Below, piece by piece: positions 7,464 to 15,303 of a stretch of DNA of 16,518 bases. Position 1 is the first letter of the stretch; every line of letters starts with the position of its first letter. Below the pieces are notes generated by a model that worked only from the letters and a program-made list of their open reading frames with translations, was not told the DNA's origin and did not search any database. Position numbers and translations under genes: made by a program. The DNA comes from an uncultured Eubacteriales bacterium (lineage in GTDB: Bacteria > Bacillota > Clostridia > Oscillospirales > CAG-272). The stretch spans positions 1 to 16,518 of the forward strand of contig USGH01000025.1 of assembly GCA_900554225.1 (NCBI GenBank), given 5' to 3'.

Positions 7464-7560
7464 GTCATAATTCGGAATTATTGAGCATCACGCTGCCGAA
7501 AGACGAAGCTTTTCGTCAATAGCACCAAAAACAAGCGTTCATATTTGGCGGTTGTGCGCA

Positions 7561-7589
7561 TTGCAATCTGTCGAAAAGTGTTATATACT
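7561..7589 (+). promoter_or_regulatory. cas3 promoter
   Basis: TTGCAA (7561-7566), 17-bp spacer, TATACT (7584-7589), about 29 bp before the cas3 ATG. A small GACGAA/TTCGTC hairpin lies upstream at 7502-7517. No match to the CreR-like guide next to a TTC was seen here. Confidence 0.7.
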
Positions 7590-7617
7590 ATATAAAATAA
7601 ATACAGGGAGGAAAGCG

Positions 7618-9885
7618 ATGGAAAAAACGTACTATGCGCACAAGAGCGGGGATGGACGTGTGCAGACCATATTGGAACATGCGATGGGAACGGCTCAATT
7701 GGCGTCTGCGTTCGCCTCCGGTTTCGGATGTGCGGAACTTGGTGCGGCGGAAGGGAAATATCACGATACCGGGAAATACGGCGATGGATTTCAGGGGTTG
7801 CTGAATGGCTCCGGGGAGAGCTACGAGCATTCCTCTGCCGGGATGCAGGTGTTTATGGACTACACGAAACGGACTCGTGAACCTGCAAGATGCGCAGCGG
7901 CAGTTCTCCTGGCGTATGCGGTCGCCGGACATCACGCGGGATTGCCGGATTACGGTTCCAACGCGAGTACGGAAAACGACGCGACGCTTTGCGGAAAGCA
8001 GAAACGTCTGCAAAACAGGCCGCGGGATTGGGAGGCGTATCAAAAAGAGCTGGGTGATGTGTCGGAGATCCCGCCGTTAGACGCTATGTTTATGCCGAAA
8101 AAAACAAAGAACCCGGCGGAAAACGGGTGGTTTTCCTATCAATTTCTGGGGCGGATGCTGTTTTCCGCACTGGTGGACGCGGATTATCTCGATACGGAAC
8201 AGTTTATGTCGCAAGGCACAGTACAGCGGGATGCCGGGGATCCGTTCGAGGAGCTAACCAAGCGGTTTGATACGTATATGGCACGATTTGCGCAAAAGAC
8301 GGGGAAGCTCAACGAAAATCGGCAGAGGATCCTGCAAGCCTGTATCGCTGCCGCCGCGGGAGAACAGGGGCTATATCGTCTGACCGTACCTACGGGTGGT
8401 GGAAAAACGCTGTCCTCTATGGCATTTGCACTCCATCACCTCCAAAAGCACAGCCTGCGCCGGATCATATACGTCATCCCCTACGTCAGCATCATTCGGC
8501 AGACGGTGCGGGAATTTGAGAGCATTTTCGGAAAAGAGAACGTACTCGGCCATTACGCGACGGCAGATTTCTGGGAAAAGGAGCGGGAACGGGAGGAGAT
8601 CCCAACGGCGGAGGAGCTTGCGGCGGAAAATTGGGACAAGCCGATCGTTGTGACGACGAATGTGCAGTTTTTTGAATCCCTGTACGCGAACAGGACATCG
8701 CGCTGTCGGAAGATCCACAACATTGCAGAAAGTGTCATCGTGTTCGACGAAGCGCAGATGCTGCCGGTATCGCTCCTGCGCCCCTGCATCCGGGCGATTT
8801 CCGAGCTGACGGCGCATTACGGCTGTACGGCGGTTCTCTGTACGGCGACCCAACCCGCGCTGGACGGATTGTTCGGTGCGGGCACGGTACTGCGGGAGAT
8901 CTGTCCGGATACGGCAGCAATGTACGCGGATTTTCGGCGGGTGCGGTACGAATGGTGCGGCAAGCTTTCGGACGATACGATAGCGGAGCGGATGCAGAAT
9001 ACCGATGCAGCACTCTGCGTACTGAACACGAAGCGGACGACGCGCCAATATTTTGAAGCCCTGCACACCCCGGGGGAGGACGACGGCGTATACCACCTGT
9101 CCACCTATATGACCCCGCGCCACCTGGCGGGAACGATCGAGAAGATCAAGGCGCGGCTGCAGGCGATCCGGGAGGGAACGGTGCGGGGCAGATGTCTGGT
9201 GTTCTCCACGTCGCTCATCGAAGCGGGGGTGGACATCGATTTTCCCACCGTCTATCGGGAGCTGTCCGGTCTTGACTCCATCATACAGGCGGGCGGTCGG
9301 TGCAACAGAGAGGGCAGGCGGTCTGCGGCAGAAAGCGTGGTGTACGTATTCGAACGTGAAAAGGTACCGCGGGGCTTGGAGGAGGTATGCGAATGGGTGC
9401 GTGGGGATCTGGAGACCTGTCCGGACATCTCCGCGCCCGAGGTGATCACGCGGTATTTTCGCCGGCTGTACGGTGCGAACGTGCGGGAAAAGAAAGACAG
9501 ACTGGACAAAAACGATATTCTCCCGCTCATCGAGAGCAGCGACGCGAATCCGGCGCATATTCAGTATCGCGAGATTGCGGGGCTGTTCCGGTATATCGAC
9601 AACCAGGAGCAGATGCGGATTCTGGTGCCGAACGAGGAGAATCGGGGGCTGTGTGAAGAGCTGCGTAGGGGGATCGTAAATCGGAAACTCCTGCGGACGC
9701 TGGCAAAGGATATGGTGACGCTGTACACTGAGGAATACAATGCGCTGCGGGACAAGGGTGTGCTCACGCCGGTATGCTGTGGAATCGCGATTTTAGAGGA
9801 CGATTACCATGCGCCGCGGTACTACGATCCGGCGTGCGGGATCGTTTTCGACAGGGAGGCAGAGGCGCTATTCTGCGAGGCCTGA
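7618..9885 (+). CDS. cas3: Cas3 helicase-nuclease (type I-C)
   Basis: Effector of type I-C interference: recruited by target-bound Cascade, it nicks and unwinds the DNA while degrading it. 755 residues. The N-terminal HD nuclease has H21, H49-D50 (KYHDTGK) and H105-H106 (GHHAG). The helicase has Walker A PTGGGKT at 258-264, motif II DEAQ at 377-380 (usual for this Cas3 branch), CTATQPAL as motif III, EAGVDID at 535-541 and QAGGRCNREGR at 557-567. ATG 7618 is chosen for AGGGAGG 6 nt upstream and the expected YYAHK start. It has its own promoter, and unlike most I-C loci it is separated from cas5c by about 280 bp that carry a minus-strand RNA gene. All key residues are present, so it should be active. 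Confidence 0.97.
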   Translation: MEKTYYAHKSGDGRVQTILEHAMGTAQLASAFASGFGCAELGAAEGKYHDTGKYGDGFQGLLNGSGESYEHSSAGMQVFMDYTKRTREPARCAAAVLLAYAVAGHHAGLPDYGSNASTENDATLCGKQKRLQNRPRDWEAYQKELGDVSEIPPLDAMFMPKKTKNPAENGWFSYQFLGRMLFSALVDADYLDTEQFMSQGTVQRDAGDPFEELTKRFDTYMARFAQKTGKLNENRQRILQACIAAAAGEQGLYRLTVPTGGGKTLSSMAFALHHLQKHSLRRIIYVIPYVSIIRQTVREFESIFGKENVLGHYATADFWEKEREREEIPTAEELAAENWDKPIVVTTNVQFFESLYANRTSRCRKIHNIAESVIVFDEAQMLPVSLLRPCIRAISELTAHYGCTAVLCTATQPALDGLFGAGTVLREICPDTAAMYADFRRVRYEWCGKLSDDTIAERMQNTDAALCVLNTKRTTRQYFEALHTPGEDDGVYHLSTYMTPRHLAGTIEKIKARLQAIREGTVRGRCLVFSTSLIEAGVDIDFPTVYRELSGLDSIIQAGGRCNREGRRSAAESVVYVFEREKVPRGLEEVCEWVRGDLETCPDISAPEVITRYFRRLYGANVREKKDRLDKNDILPLIESSDANPAHIQYREIAGLFRYIDNQEQMRILVPNEENRGLCEELRRGIVNRKLLRTLAKDMVTLYTEEYNALRDKGVLTPVCCGIAILEDDYHAPRYYDPACGIVFDREAEALFCEA

Positions 9886-9932
9886 AAAATGGAACAGAGC
9901 AGCTGAGAAGGTGTGATCTTCCGCTGCTCTGT
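9885..9932 (-). terminator. Terminator of the CreR-like RNA
   Basis: On the minus strand a perfect 10-bp stem (ACAGAGCAGC/GCTGCTCTGT, 9932-9923 with 9903-9894), with an inner GAAG/CTTC pairing, is followed by TTCCATTTTT. The T-run overlaps the cas3 stop codon. Read on the plus strand there is no T-run, so it serves mainly the minus-strand RNA and only weakly cas3. Confidence 0.65.
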
Positions 9933-9989
9933 CCGGTGGGTTTCGTAATAAAACAATAATATATTTCAATCCACGTGCTATAACACGAC
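9885..9989 (-). ncRNA. creR: CreR-like crRNA-like regulator of the cas operon
   Basis: Seen on the minus strand: a 27-nt degenerate CRISPR repeat at 9989-9963. It keeps the repeat's first three bases (GTC), a short stem-loop (CGTG-TTATAG-CACG) in place of the ATCCCCC/GGGGGAT stem, and the 3' end GTGGATTGAAA, which supplies the type I-C crRNA 5' handle. A guide follows from 9962: ATATTATTGTTTTATTACG. This matches 17 of 19 bases of minus-strand 10146-10128 upstream of cas5c, with TTC directly 5' of the match (10149-10147). The seed mismatch is at position 6, which is unpaired in type I hybrids. Known: Cas-regulating RNAs of this design guide Cascade to cas promoters with partial complementarity, repressing without cleavage. 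Inferred: Cas5c processes this RNA and Cascade loaded with it represses cas5c-cas2. The RNA would be about 100 nt from a start at about 9989 to the terminator. Confidence 0.88.
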
Positions 9990-9995
9990 ATTATT

Positions 9996-10024
9996 ATTAT
10001 ACCGATTGTTCCATGAAAAATCAA
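9996..10024 (-). promoter_or_regulatory. Promoter of the CreR-like RNA
   Basis: Minus strand TTGATT (10024-10019), 17-bp spacer, perfect TATAAT (10001-9996). The expected start, about 7 bases downstream, falls at 9989, the first G of the degenerate repeat. No separate leader is needed. Confidence 0.8.
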
Positions 10025-10090
10025 GATCGAAGAATAACCAAGAAATGAGAAGAAAAACGAACAGATATTGGAAAAAAGTTTTCTTCCCTA

Positions 10091-10119
10091 TTGACAACCG
10101 CAGTATGTTATGCTACAAT
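10091..10119 (+). promoter_or_regulatory. Promoter of the cas5c-cas2 operon
   Basis: Perfect TTGACA (10091-10096), 17-bp spacer, TACAAT (10114-10119). The start is expected near 10126. A near-palindrome (GGAAAAAAG/TTTTCTTCC, 10070-10087) sits just before the -35 and could be an operator or curved upstream element. Such a strong promoter would need repression to avoid overproduction of Cascade. Confidence 0.85.
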
Positions 10120-10127
10120 AGAGCCGC

Positions 10128-10149
10128 AGCAATAAAACAACAATATGAA
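10128..10149 (-). promoter_or_regulatory. Predicted CreR-Cascade binding site
   Basis: Protospacer-like site read on the minus strand: TTC at 10149-10147, then ATATTGTTGTTTTATTGCG (10146-10128), identical to the guide except positions 6 and 17. It lies between the predicted start (about 10126) and the ribosome site AAAGGAG (10151-10157) of cas5c. A full Cascade footprint of about 34 bp from the PAM would reach the -10 box, so binding should block initiation or elongation. Confidence 0.85.
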
Positions 10150-10164
10150 GAAAGGAGCGATACA

Positions 10165-10893
10165 GTGCCAACGAACAAATTTATAAACCAGCCGGACGAC
10201 GAGGCGAGTCTGTCTGCGGAGTGGGTTCAGCCGAAGAAGCCGATCCGGATCCGGTTCTGGGGAGACTACGCGGCGTTCCATCGTCCGGAGCTGTCTGTGG
10301 AGCGATACAGCTACGATGTGATGACTCCATCGGCGGCGCGCGGGATGATGGAAGCGGTCTACTGGCACGAAGGGCTGAAGTGGGCCGTCCGGCGCATCTA
10401 TGTCGAGCGTCCGATCCGGTTCACAAACATCCGGCGCAACGAGGTCACAAAGAAAATCCTGGCGTCCGATGTATACGCGGCGGCGCGTGGGGCGGACAAG
10501 CCGATCTACATCAACCGCAGAGAGGCGATCGTACAGCGGGCGGCGACCGTTTTACGGGATGTGTCCTACGTGGTGGAGGCGAATTTTACGCTTGTTCCCG
10601 AAAAAATGAACGCGACAGACAGCGAGGAGAAATTCTACGCCATCTTCTGTAACCGTGCCAGACGCGGCAGATGCTTTACCCAGCCCTATTTTGGTTGTCG
10701 GGAGTTCCCGGCGTCCTTTGCACTGGTCACGGCGGACAGTCCGCCGCCGCAGCCGATTCCGGAATCCCGCGATCTCGGCATTATGCTGTACGATATGGAT
10801 TACACGGATCCGCAGAACATCAAGCCGACCTTCTTTCACGCGGAAATGGTGAACGGTGTGGTCGAGGTCGAGGGAAAGGAGGTGCTACGGTGA
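10165..10893 (+). CDS. cas5c: Cas5c (Cas5d), type I-C Cascade subunit and pre-crRNA endonuclease
   Basis: 242 residues, normal for Cas5c. Type I-C has no Cas6; Cas5c cuts pre-crRNA at the base of the repeat stem and caps the 5' handle in Cascade. IRFWGDYAAFHRPEL opens the RAMP fold; YSYDVMTPSAARGMMEAVYWH and the VQRAATVLRDVSYVVEANF segment are family signatures. I do not assign individual catalytic residues. The start is GTG 10165, with AAAGGAG 7 nt upstream; the frame stays open further upstream through the promoter, which is not coding. The stop overlaps the cas8c start (GTGA at 10890). It should also process and bind the CreR-like RNA, making it both a product and an agent of the predicted feedback loop. 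Confidence 0.96.
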   Translation: MPTNKFINQPDDEASLSAEWVQPKKPIRIRFWGDYAAFHRPELSVERYSYDVMTPSAARGMMEAVYWHEGLKWAVRRIYVERPIRFTNIRRNEVTKKILASDVYAAARGADKPIYINRREAIVQRAATVLRDVSYVVEANFTLVPEKMNATDSEEKFYAIFCNRARRGRCFTQPYFGCREFPASFALVTADSPPPQPIPESRDLGIMLYDMDYTDPQNIKPTFFHAEMVNGVVEVEGKEVLR

Positions 10894-12683
10894 TCTTACA
10901 ATCTTTGGTCGCGTACTATGAAGCACTCGCGCGAAACGGCGTGGTGCAGCGACCCGGATGGGCATATGTGCGCGTGTCCTATAAGGTGATCCTGCGCGCA
11001 GACGGGACCATTCGCGATATTGTGTCCGTGAAAAAGGCGGAAAAGCGCGGCAAAAAGGAAGTGCTTGTCCCATGGGAGATCGAAGCACCGGAGCAGGTAG
11101 TGCGCGCGTCCGGTATACGTGCCAATTTTTTGTGTGACACGGCGGCATATCTTCTGGGGTATTCACAGACGGACAAAAACGCGGCGAAAAAATGGGAAGT
11201 ATCACGCGGTCTGCATCAGGGAATCCTGAAAAACGCGGACTCTCCCCTTGCAAAAATACTGCTGTCTTTTTATGAAAAGCACATCCCGGAGGAGGTCGCG
11301 ACGCTTGGCTTATCGGAGGAGACGACAGCGGATTTGGAAAAAGGCGCGACCCTGACCTTTGTGGACGAAACGGATATGTATGCCGTATCCGATCCGGCAA
11401 TCGGAAAAGCATGGGATAAGCAATACGCTGGAAATCCGGACGCTGTGTATGGACGCTGCCTTGTGACCGGGGAAACGGATGAAATTGCCGTACTCCACAA
11501 CAAAATCAAAGGGGTTCCCGGCGCGCAGTCGGTCGGTGCGAACATCGTAAGCTTCAACGCGCCAGCCTTTGAATCCTACGGCAAGGATGGGGAGCAGGGG
11601 CTGAATGCACCGGTCGGTCGATACGCAATGTATGCGTACACCACGGCACTCAACCATCTGCTCGGTTCCAACGAAACACGAAAGCAGCGGGTCCGGATCG
11701 GCGATACCACGGTGATCTGGTGGACGCTCGACGACGACCGGGAGATGACAGAGCTGTTTGGAGCCATGACCTTTGGCTCCCTGGATTCCTCTGACGAACC
11801 GGCGGACAATGATGAAGCGACGATCGCTGAGGTGATGCGGAAATTACAGAACGCGGACGAGATCGGGAAGCTCAGCGATCGGTTTTCCAAGCCGCTCTGT
11901 ATCCTCGGCATCTCCCCCAATGCGGCGCGCCTGTCCGTCCGGTTCTTCTACCGCGATACCTTTGGCGCGTTTGTCCGCAACGTGCAGGCGCATTACGACC
12001 GCCTTGCCATCGACAAACCGGAGTATGAGAAGCCGTATCTGCCGCTGTCGGAGCTGCTGCTGGAAACGGTATCGAAAAACGTGCGCGACCGGGAAAAATC
12101 GATTTCCGCTCTGCTTGCCGGGGCGGTATACGCGGCGATTATAAACGACTGGCGGTATCCGGAGATGCTGTACGAGCAGATCCTCTGCCGGATCCGGGCG
12201 GAGCATACGGTCAATGCGCGCAAGGCGGCGATCATCAAGGCGTATCTACTCAAAAACACGAATATGGAAAAGGAGGGTTTGGGAATGTCCCTGAACGAAG
12301 AATGCAAAAATCAGGCATATGTGCTTGGCAGACTGTTCGCGGAGCTGGAAAACGCGCAGTATCAGGCAAACGGTGTATCCATGCTGAAGGAGCGGTATCT
12401 CTCCTCCGCGGCCACCACGCCGGGACTGGTGTTCCCGAGCATGCTTCAGATGGCAAGCTACCACATCGCCAAAATCAAAAAGGACGACGGAAAGCCCGGT
12501 GCCGGAGCGGCAATTGAGGGGCGGATCGTTGCGCTCATCGATATGCTGGAGGGCGGCAAACCGTTCCCGGTCCGGCTGAACAATACGGAACAGGGGCTGT
12601 TCCTCGAGGGCTATTATCAGCAGGTGCAGAAGAATTTCAGAACCGCAAAGGAAAACAAGCAGAATAAGGAGGAGCAGGCATGA
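10890..12683 (+). CDS. cas8c: Cas8c (Csd1), type I-C Cascade large subunit
   Basis: 597 residues, the usual Csd1 length. It recognises the PAM and recruits Cas3. The start is GTG 10890, overlapping the cas5c stop (GTGA) with AAAGGAGGT 6 nt upstream, giving the standard MILQSLVAYYEALA N-terminus; the frame is open further upstream inside cas5c but that is a shadow. Features: CDTAAYLLGY, the LVTGETDEIAVLHNKIKGV segment, QSVGANIVSFNAPAFESYG, and a C-terminal helical part (about residue 480 on) that in relatives can be made separately from an internal start as the small subunit Cas11c. Such an internal start is visible here: ATG at 12285 with an AGGAGGGTTTGGGA region before it, encoding SLNEECKNQAYVLGRLF, which fits the known Cas11c. 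Confidence 0.96.
   Translation: MILQSLVAYYEALARNGVVQRPGWAYVRVSYKVILRADGTIRDIVSVKKAEKRGKKEVLVPWEIEAPEQVVRASGIRANFLCDTAAYLLGYSQTDKNAAKKWEVSRGLHQGILKNADSPLAKILLSFYEKHIPEEVATLGLSEETTADLEKGATLTFVDETDMYAVSDPAIGKAWDKQYAGNPDAVYGRCLVTGETDEIAVLHNKIKGVPGAQSVGANIVSFNAPAFESYGKDGEQGLNAPVGRYAMYAYTTALNHLLGSNETRKQRVRIGDTTVIWWTLDDDREMTELFGAMTFGSLDSSDEPADNDEATIAEVMRKLQNADEIGKLSDRFSKPLCILGISPNAARLSVRFFYRDTFGAFVRNVQAHYDRLAIDKPEYEKPYLPLSELLLETVSKNVRDREKSISALLAGAVYAAIINDWRYPEMLYEQILCRIRAEHTVNARKAAIIKAYLLKNTNMEKEGLGMSLNEECKNQAYVLGRLFAELENAQYQANGVSMLKERYLSSAATTPGLVFPSMLQMASYHIAKIKKDDGKPGAGAAIEGRIVALIDMLEGGKPFPVRLNNTEQGLFLEGYYQQVQKNFRTAKENKQNKEEQA
12285..12683 (+). CDS. cas11c: Cas11c small subunit from internal start within cas8c
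   Basis: Type I-C systems make the small subunit Cas11c by internal translation of the cas8c mRNA. Here an in-frame ATG at 12285 is preceded by AAGGAGG (12269-12275), a full ribosome site with 9-nt spacing inside a coding region. The product would be 132 residues, helical (SLNEECKNQAYVLGRLFAELENAQYQ ...), the expected size and position. Seen: start and site. Known: the family mechanism. Inferred: that it is used here. Confidence 0.75.
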   Translation: MSLNEECKNQAYVLGRLFAELENAQYQANGVSMLKERYLSSAATTPGLVFPSMLQMASYHIAKIKKDDGKPGAGAAIEGRIVALIDMLEGGKPFPVRLNNTEQGLFLEGYYQQVQKNFRTAKENKQNKEEQA

Positions 12684-13561
12684 GCGAGGTTATCAAGAAC
12701 CGATACGAATTTACGATCCTGTTCGACGTGGAGAACGGCAATCCGAACGGAGATCCGGACGCTGCCAATATGCCGCGCGTGGATCCCGAAACGGGACTGG
12801 GGCTGGTGACGGATGTGTGTCTGAAGCGCAAGATCCGCAATTACGTCGAGGATGTCAAGGAGGACGCGCCGGGATACAAGATCTACATCAAGGACGGCGT
12901 GCCGCTGAACCGCTCGGACAATATGGCATATACCGCGGTGCTCGGCGAAGGCAAGAAGCTGGAGAAAAAGGATCCCGAGATCGACAACAAGCTGCGGGAT
13001 TTCATGTGTTCCGAATTTTTCGATGTGCGTACCTTCGGCGCGGTCATGACGACGTTCGTGAAGGACAAGCTGAACTGCGGACAGGTACGCGGACCGGTGC
13101 AGCTCGGATTTGCAAGAAGCATCGACCCCATCGTGCGGCAGGAGGTGTCCATCACGCGCGTGGCGATCACGACCGAGGCGGATTTCCTGAAAAAGGAGAC
13201 GGAGATGGGGCGCAAGCATATCGTCCCCTACGCCCTCTACCGCGCGGACGGCTTCATCTCCGCGAATCTGGCGCGCCGGGTCACAGGCTTCAACGAGGAC
13301 GATCTGGAGCTGCTCTGGAACGCGATCGTCAATATGTTTGAAAATGACCACAGTGCGGCGCGCGGAAAAATGGCGGTGCAGCAGCTCATCATCTTCAGGC
13401 ACGATACAGAGCTTGGCAATGCCCCGTCCCATAAAACGCTCGGACTGGTCTCGGTGCAGAGGAAGGACGGCGTGGATGTGGCGCGTAGCTTTGCCGATTA
13501 CGAGGTGACGATCGACCGGGACGCGATTCCGGACGGCGTTGCGGTATCCGTGCGGTCGTAA
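12680..13561 (+). CDS. cas7c: Cas7c (Csd2), type I-C Cascade backbone
   Basis: 293 residues. It polymerises along the crRNA and flips out every sixth base of the guide, the property that makes a mismatch at guide position 6 harmless. Signatures: YEFTILFDVENGNPNGDPD and MPRVDPETGLGLVTDVCLKRKIRN at the N-terminus, RTFGAVMT in the middle and LVSVQRKDGVDVARSFADYEV near the end. The ATG overlaps the cas8c stop (ATGA) and has AAGGAGG just upstream. No deviation from the family is seen. Confidence 0.97.
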   Translation: MSEVIKNRYEFTILFDVENGNPNGDPDAANMPRVDPETGLGLVTDVCLKRKIRNYVEDVKEDAPGYKIYIKDGVPLNRSDNMAYTAVLGEGKKLEKKDPEIDNKLRDFMCSEFFDVRTFGAVMTTFVKDKLNCGQVRGPVQLGFARSIDPIVRQEVSITRVAITTEADFLKKETEMGRKHIVPYALYRADGFISANLARRVTGFNEDDLELLWNAIVNMFENDHSAARGKMAVQQLIIFRHDTELGNAPSHKTLGLVSVQRKDGVDVARSFADYEVTIDRDAIPDGVAVSVRS

Positions 13562-13564
13562 ACG

Positions 13565-14260
13565 ATGGAAAATCACTGTGCAGGTGATGACCGCCCCGAT
13601 CTGCTCATTTCCGGCTTGCAGCATTTCTCCTTTTGCCGCAGACAGTGGGCACTGATCCACATTGAGGGCGAATGGGCGGAGAACTACTTCACCGTGGACG
13701 GCGCGATCCTCCACGAAAAGGCGGACGACCCCTACGCGACGGAAAAACGGGGGGACACGATCATCAGCCGTGCCATGGAGGTGCGTTCGGCGACATACGG
13801 CATTGTCGGCAAGTGCGATGTGGTGGAATTTCGGAAATCCCCCGACGGTGTGCCGATCCGTGACAGGCATGGCGGCAGACGAGAGGGATTGTGGCTGCCC
13901 GTCCCGGTGGAGTATAAGCGCGGGAACACCAAGGAGGACGACGCGGACCGATTGCAGCTGTGCGCCCAGGCGATTTGTCTGGAGGAGATGCTCGCCTGTC
14001 CCGCGATTCCTGTCGCCTATCTCTACTACGCACAGACGAGACGGCGGGAACCGGTCGCGCTGGATCCGGCACTGCGGGAGAAAACGGCGGATTGTCTGCG
14101 GGAAATGCGGATGCTGTACGACAGAGGCTATACGCCGCGGGTCAGGACGAGCGCGAAATGCCGCTCCTGCTCACTGCGGGAGATCTGTCTGCCCAAGCTG
14201 CAAAAATATCCGTCGGCGCATACGTATACGGATACGATCTGGAAGGTGGATGGTGTATGA
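13565..14260 (+). CDS. cas4: Cas4 nuclease for spacer acquisition
   Basis: 231 residues. RecB-like nuclease with an iron-sulfur cluster; in type I-C it joins Cas1-Cas2 to trim prespacers at the PAM. Cluster cysteines are C24 and C199, C202, C208 (CRSCSLREIC). Nuclease residues are D85 (GKCD) and E116-Y-K118 (VEYKRG), followed by the QLCAQAICLEE helix. All are present, so it should be active, consistent with uniform PAM use. It starts 3 nt after the cas7c stop with only a weak ribosome site, so coupling to cas7c translation is likely; the stop overlaps the cas1 start (ATGA). Confidence 0.95.
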   Translation: MENHCAGDDRPDLLISGLQHFSFCRRQWALIHIEGEWAENYFTVDGAILHEKADDPYATEKRGDTIISRAMEVRSATYGIVGKCDVVEFRKSPDGVPIRDRHGGRREGLWLPVPVEYKRGNTKEDDADRLQLCAQAICLEEMLACPAIPVAYLYYAQTRRREPVALDPALREKTADCLREMRMLYDRGYTPRVRTSAKCRSCSLREICLPKLQKYPSAHTYTDTIWKVDGV

Positions 14261-15300
14261 AAAAGCTGCTCAATACGTTATACGTCACCATTCCGGACGC
14301 ATATCTGGCATTGGATGGCGAGAATGTCGTGATTTACGCCGCAGAGGACGAAAAGCGGGAGGAAAAAGGGCGGTATCCGCTCCACAACCTCGACAACATC
14401 GTCACCTTCGGCTATCAGGGTGCCAGTCCCGCGCTCATGCGCCATGCGTCGGAATGCGGTATCGGACTTGCGTTTTTCTCGCAGCACGGCAGATTCCAAT
14501 GCCGCGTGGAGGGAGAACGGCGGGGAAATGTCCTCTTGCGGCGGGAGCAGTACCGGATCGCCGACGATGAGAAGCGCGCCCTGCCGATTGCCCGGAACAT
14601 GATCGGAGCCAAGACCGCCAATGCGTATATGTCACTGCGACGGTTTCTGCGCGACCATGAGCTGGTACCGGAATACGCAAGGATAGACCGTGCGGCGGCG
14701 TATCTGCGCGATTCTCTCGACAAAATCCATGCTGCCGCAGATACAGATTCCCTGCGCGGTCTGGAGGGTGTGAACGCGAATTGTTATTTTGGGGTTTTTG
14801 ACGGGTTGATTTTGCAAAATCACGAGGTCTTTGCTTTTGACAACCGGGAAAAGCGGCCGCCGACGGATCCGACCAACGCGCTGCTCTCGTTTTCCTACGC
14901 GATCCTTGCAAACGAATGCGCGTCCGCTCTCGAAAGCGTGGGGCTGGATCCCTATGTCGGCTTCCTGCACACCGACCGTTCCGGCAGAAAATCCCTTGCA
15001 CTCGATCTGATGGAGGAATTCCGTGCTGTCCTGTGCGATCGGTTCGTGCTGTCGCTTATCAATCGGCGACAGATGGGGGAAGGGGACTTTCTTTACAAGG
15101 AAAATGGCGCGGTGCTGCTTGGAGACGAAGGCAGAAAAACGTTCCTTATGGCGTGGTACAAGCGCAAAAAGGAGATTTTGCAGCATCCGTTTCTTGCGGA
15201 AAAGGTAGAGTGGGGGATCCTGCCGTATGTACAGGCGACGCTGCTCGCACGATATATCCGGGGCGATCTCGACGAATATCCACCATTTTTGTGGAGGTGA
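14257..15300 (+). CDS. cas1: Cas1 integrase
   Basis: 347 residues, typical of type I-C Cas1. With Cas2 it inserts new spacers at the leader end. Putative metal residues are E170 (RGLEGVNA), H238 (GFLHTDRSG) and D250 (LALDLMEEFR). The ATG at 14257 overlaps the cas4 stop (ATGA), with GGAAGGTGG just upstream; the frame is open earlier inside cas4 but that is not coding. Intact. Confidence 0.97.
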   Translation: MKKLLNTLYVTIPDAYLALDGENVVIYAAEDEKREEKGRYPLHNLDNIVTFGYQGASPALMRHASECGIGLAFFSQHGRFQCRVEGERRGNVLLRREQYRIADDEKRALPIARNMIGAKTANAYMSLRRFLRDHELVPEYARIDRAAAYLRDSLDKIHAAADTDSLRGLEGVNANCYFGVFDGLILQNHEVFAFDNREKRPPTDPTNALLSFSYAILANECASALESVGLDPYVGFLHTDRSGRKSLALDLMEEFRAVLCDRFVLSLINRRQMGEGDFLYKENGAVLLGDEGRKTFLMAWYKRKKEILQHPFLAEKVEWGILPYVQATLLARYIRGDLDEYPPFLWR

Positions 15301-15303
15301 AGC

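Noticed and set aside
8371..9558. 395-codon minus-strand ORF inside cas3
   Set aside because: It is a shadow of the GC-rich cas3 frame; no ribosome site or recognisable family. The same holds for 12617-13870 and 14632-15744 on the minus strand.
10013..10164. Tiny plus-strand ORFs with AGA/ATA codons (ATG 10013, 11 codons; ATG-AGA-AGA at 10045), reminiscent of tRNA-sequestering CreT toxins paired with crRNA-like RNAs
   Set aside because: No ribosome site, no plus-strand promoter before them, and the second runs in frame through the cas5c promoter into cas5c with no stop. They overlap promoter DNA rather than a toxin gene.
13662..14570. 302-codon plus-strand ORF overlapping cas4 and cas1
   Set aside because: Arg/Cys-rich out-of-frame translation of two genes with clear catalytic motifs in other frames.
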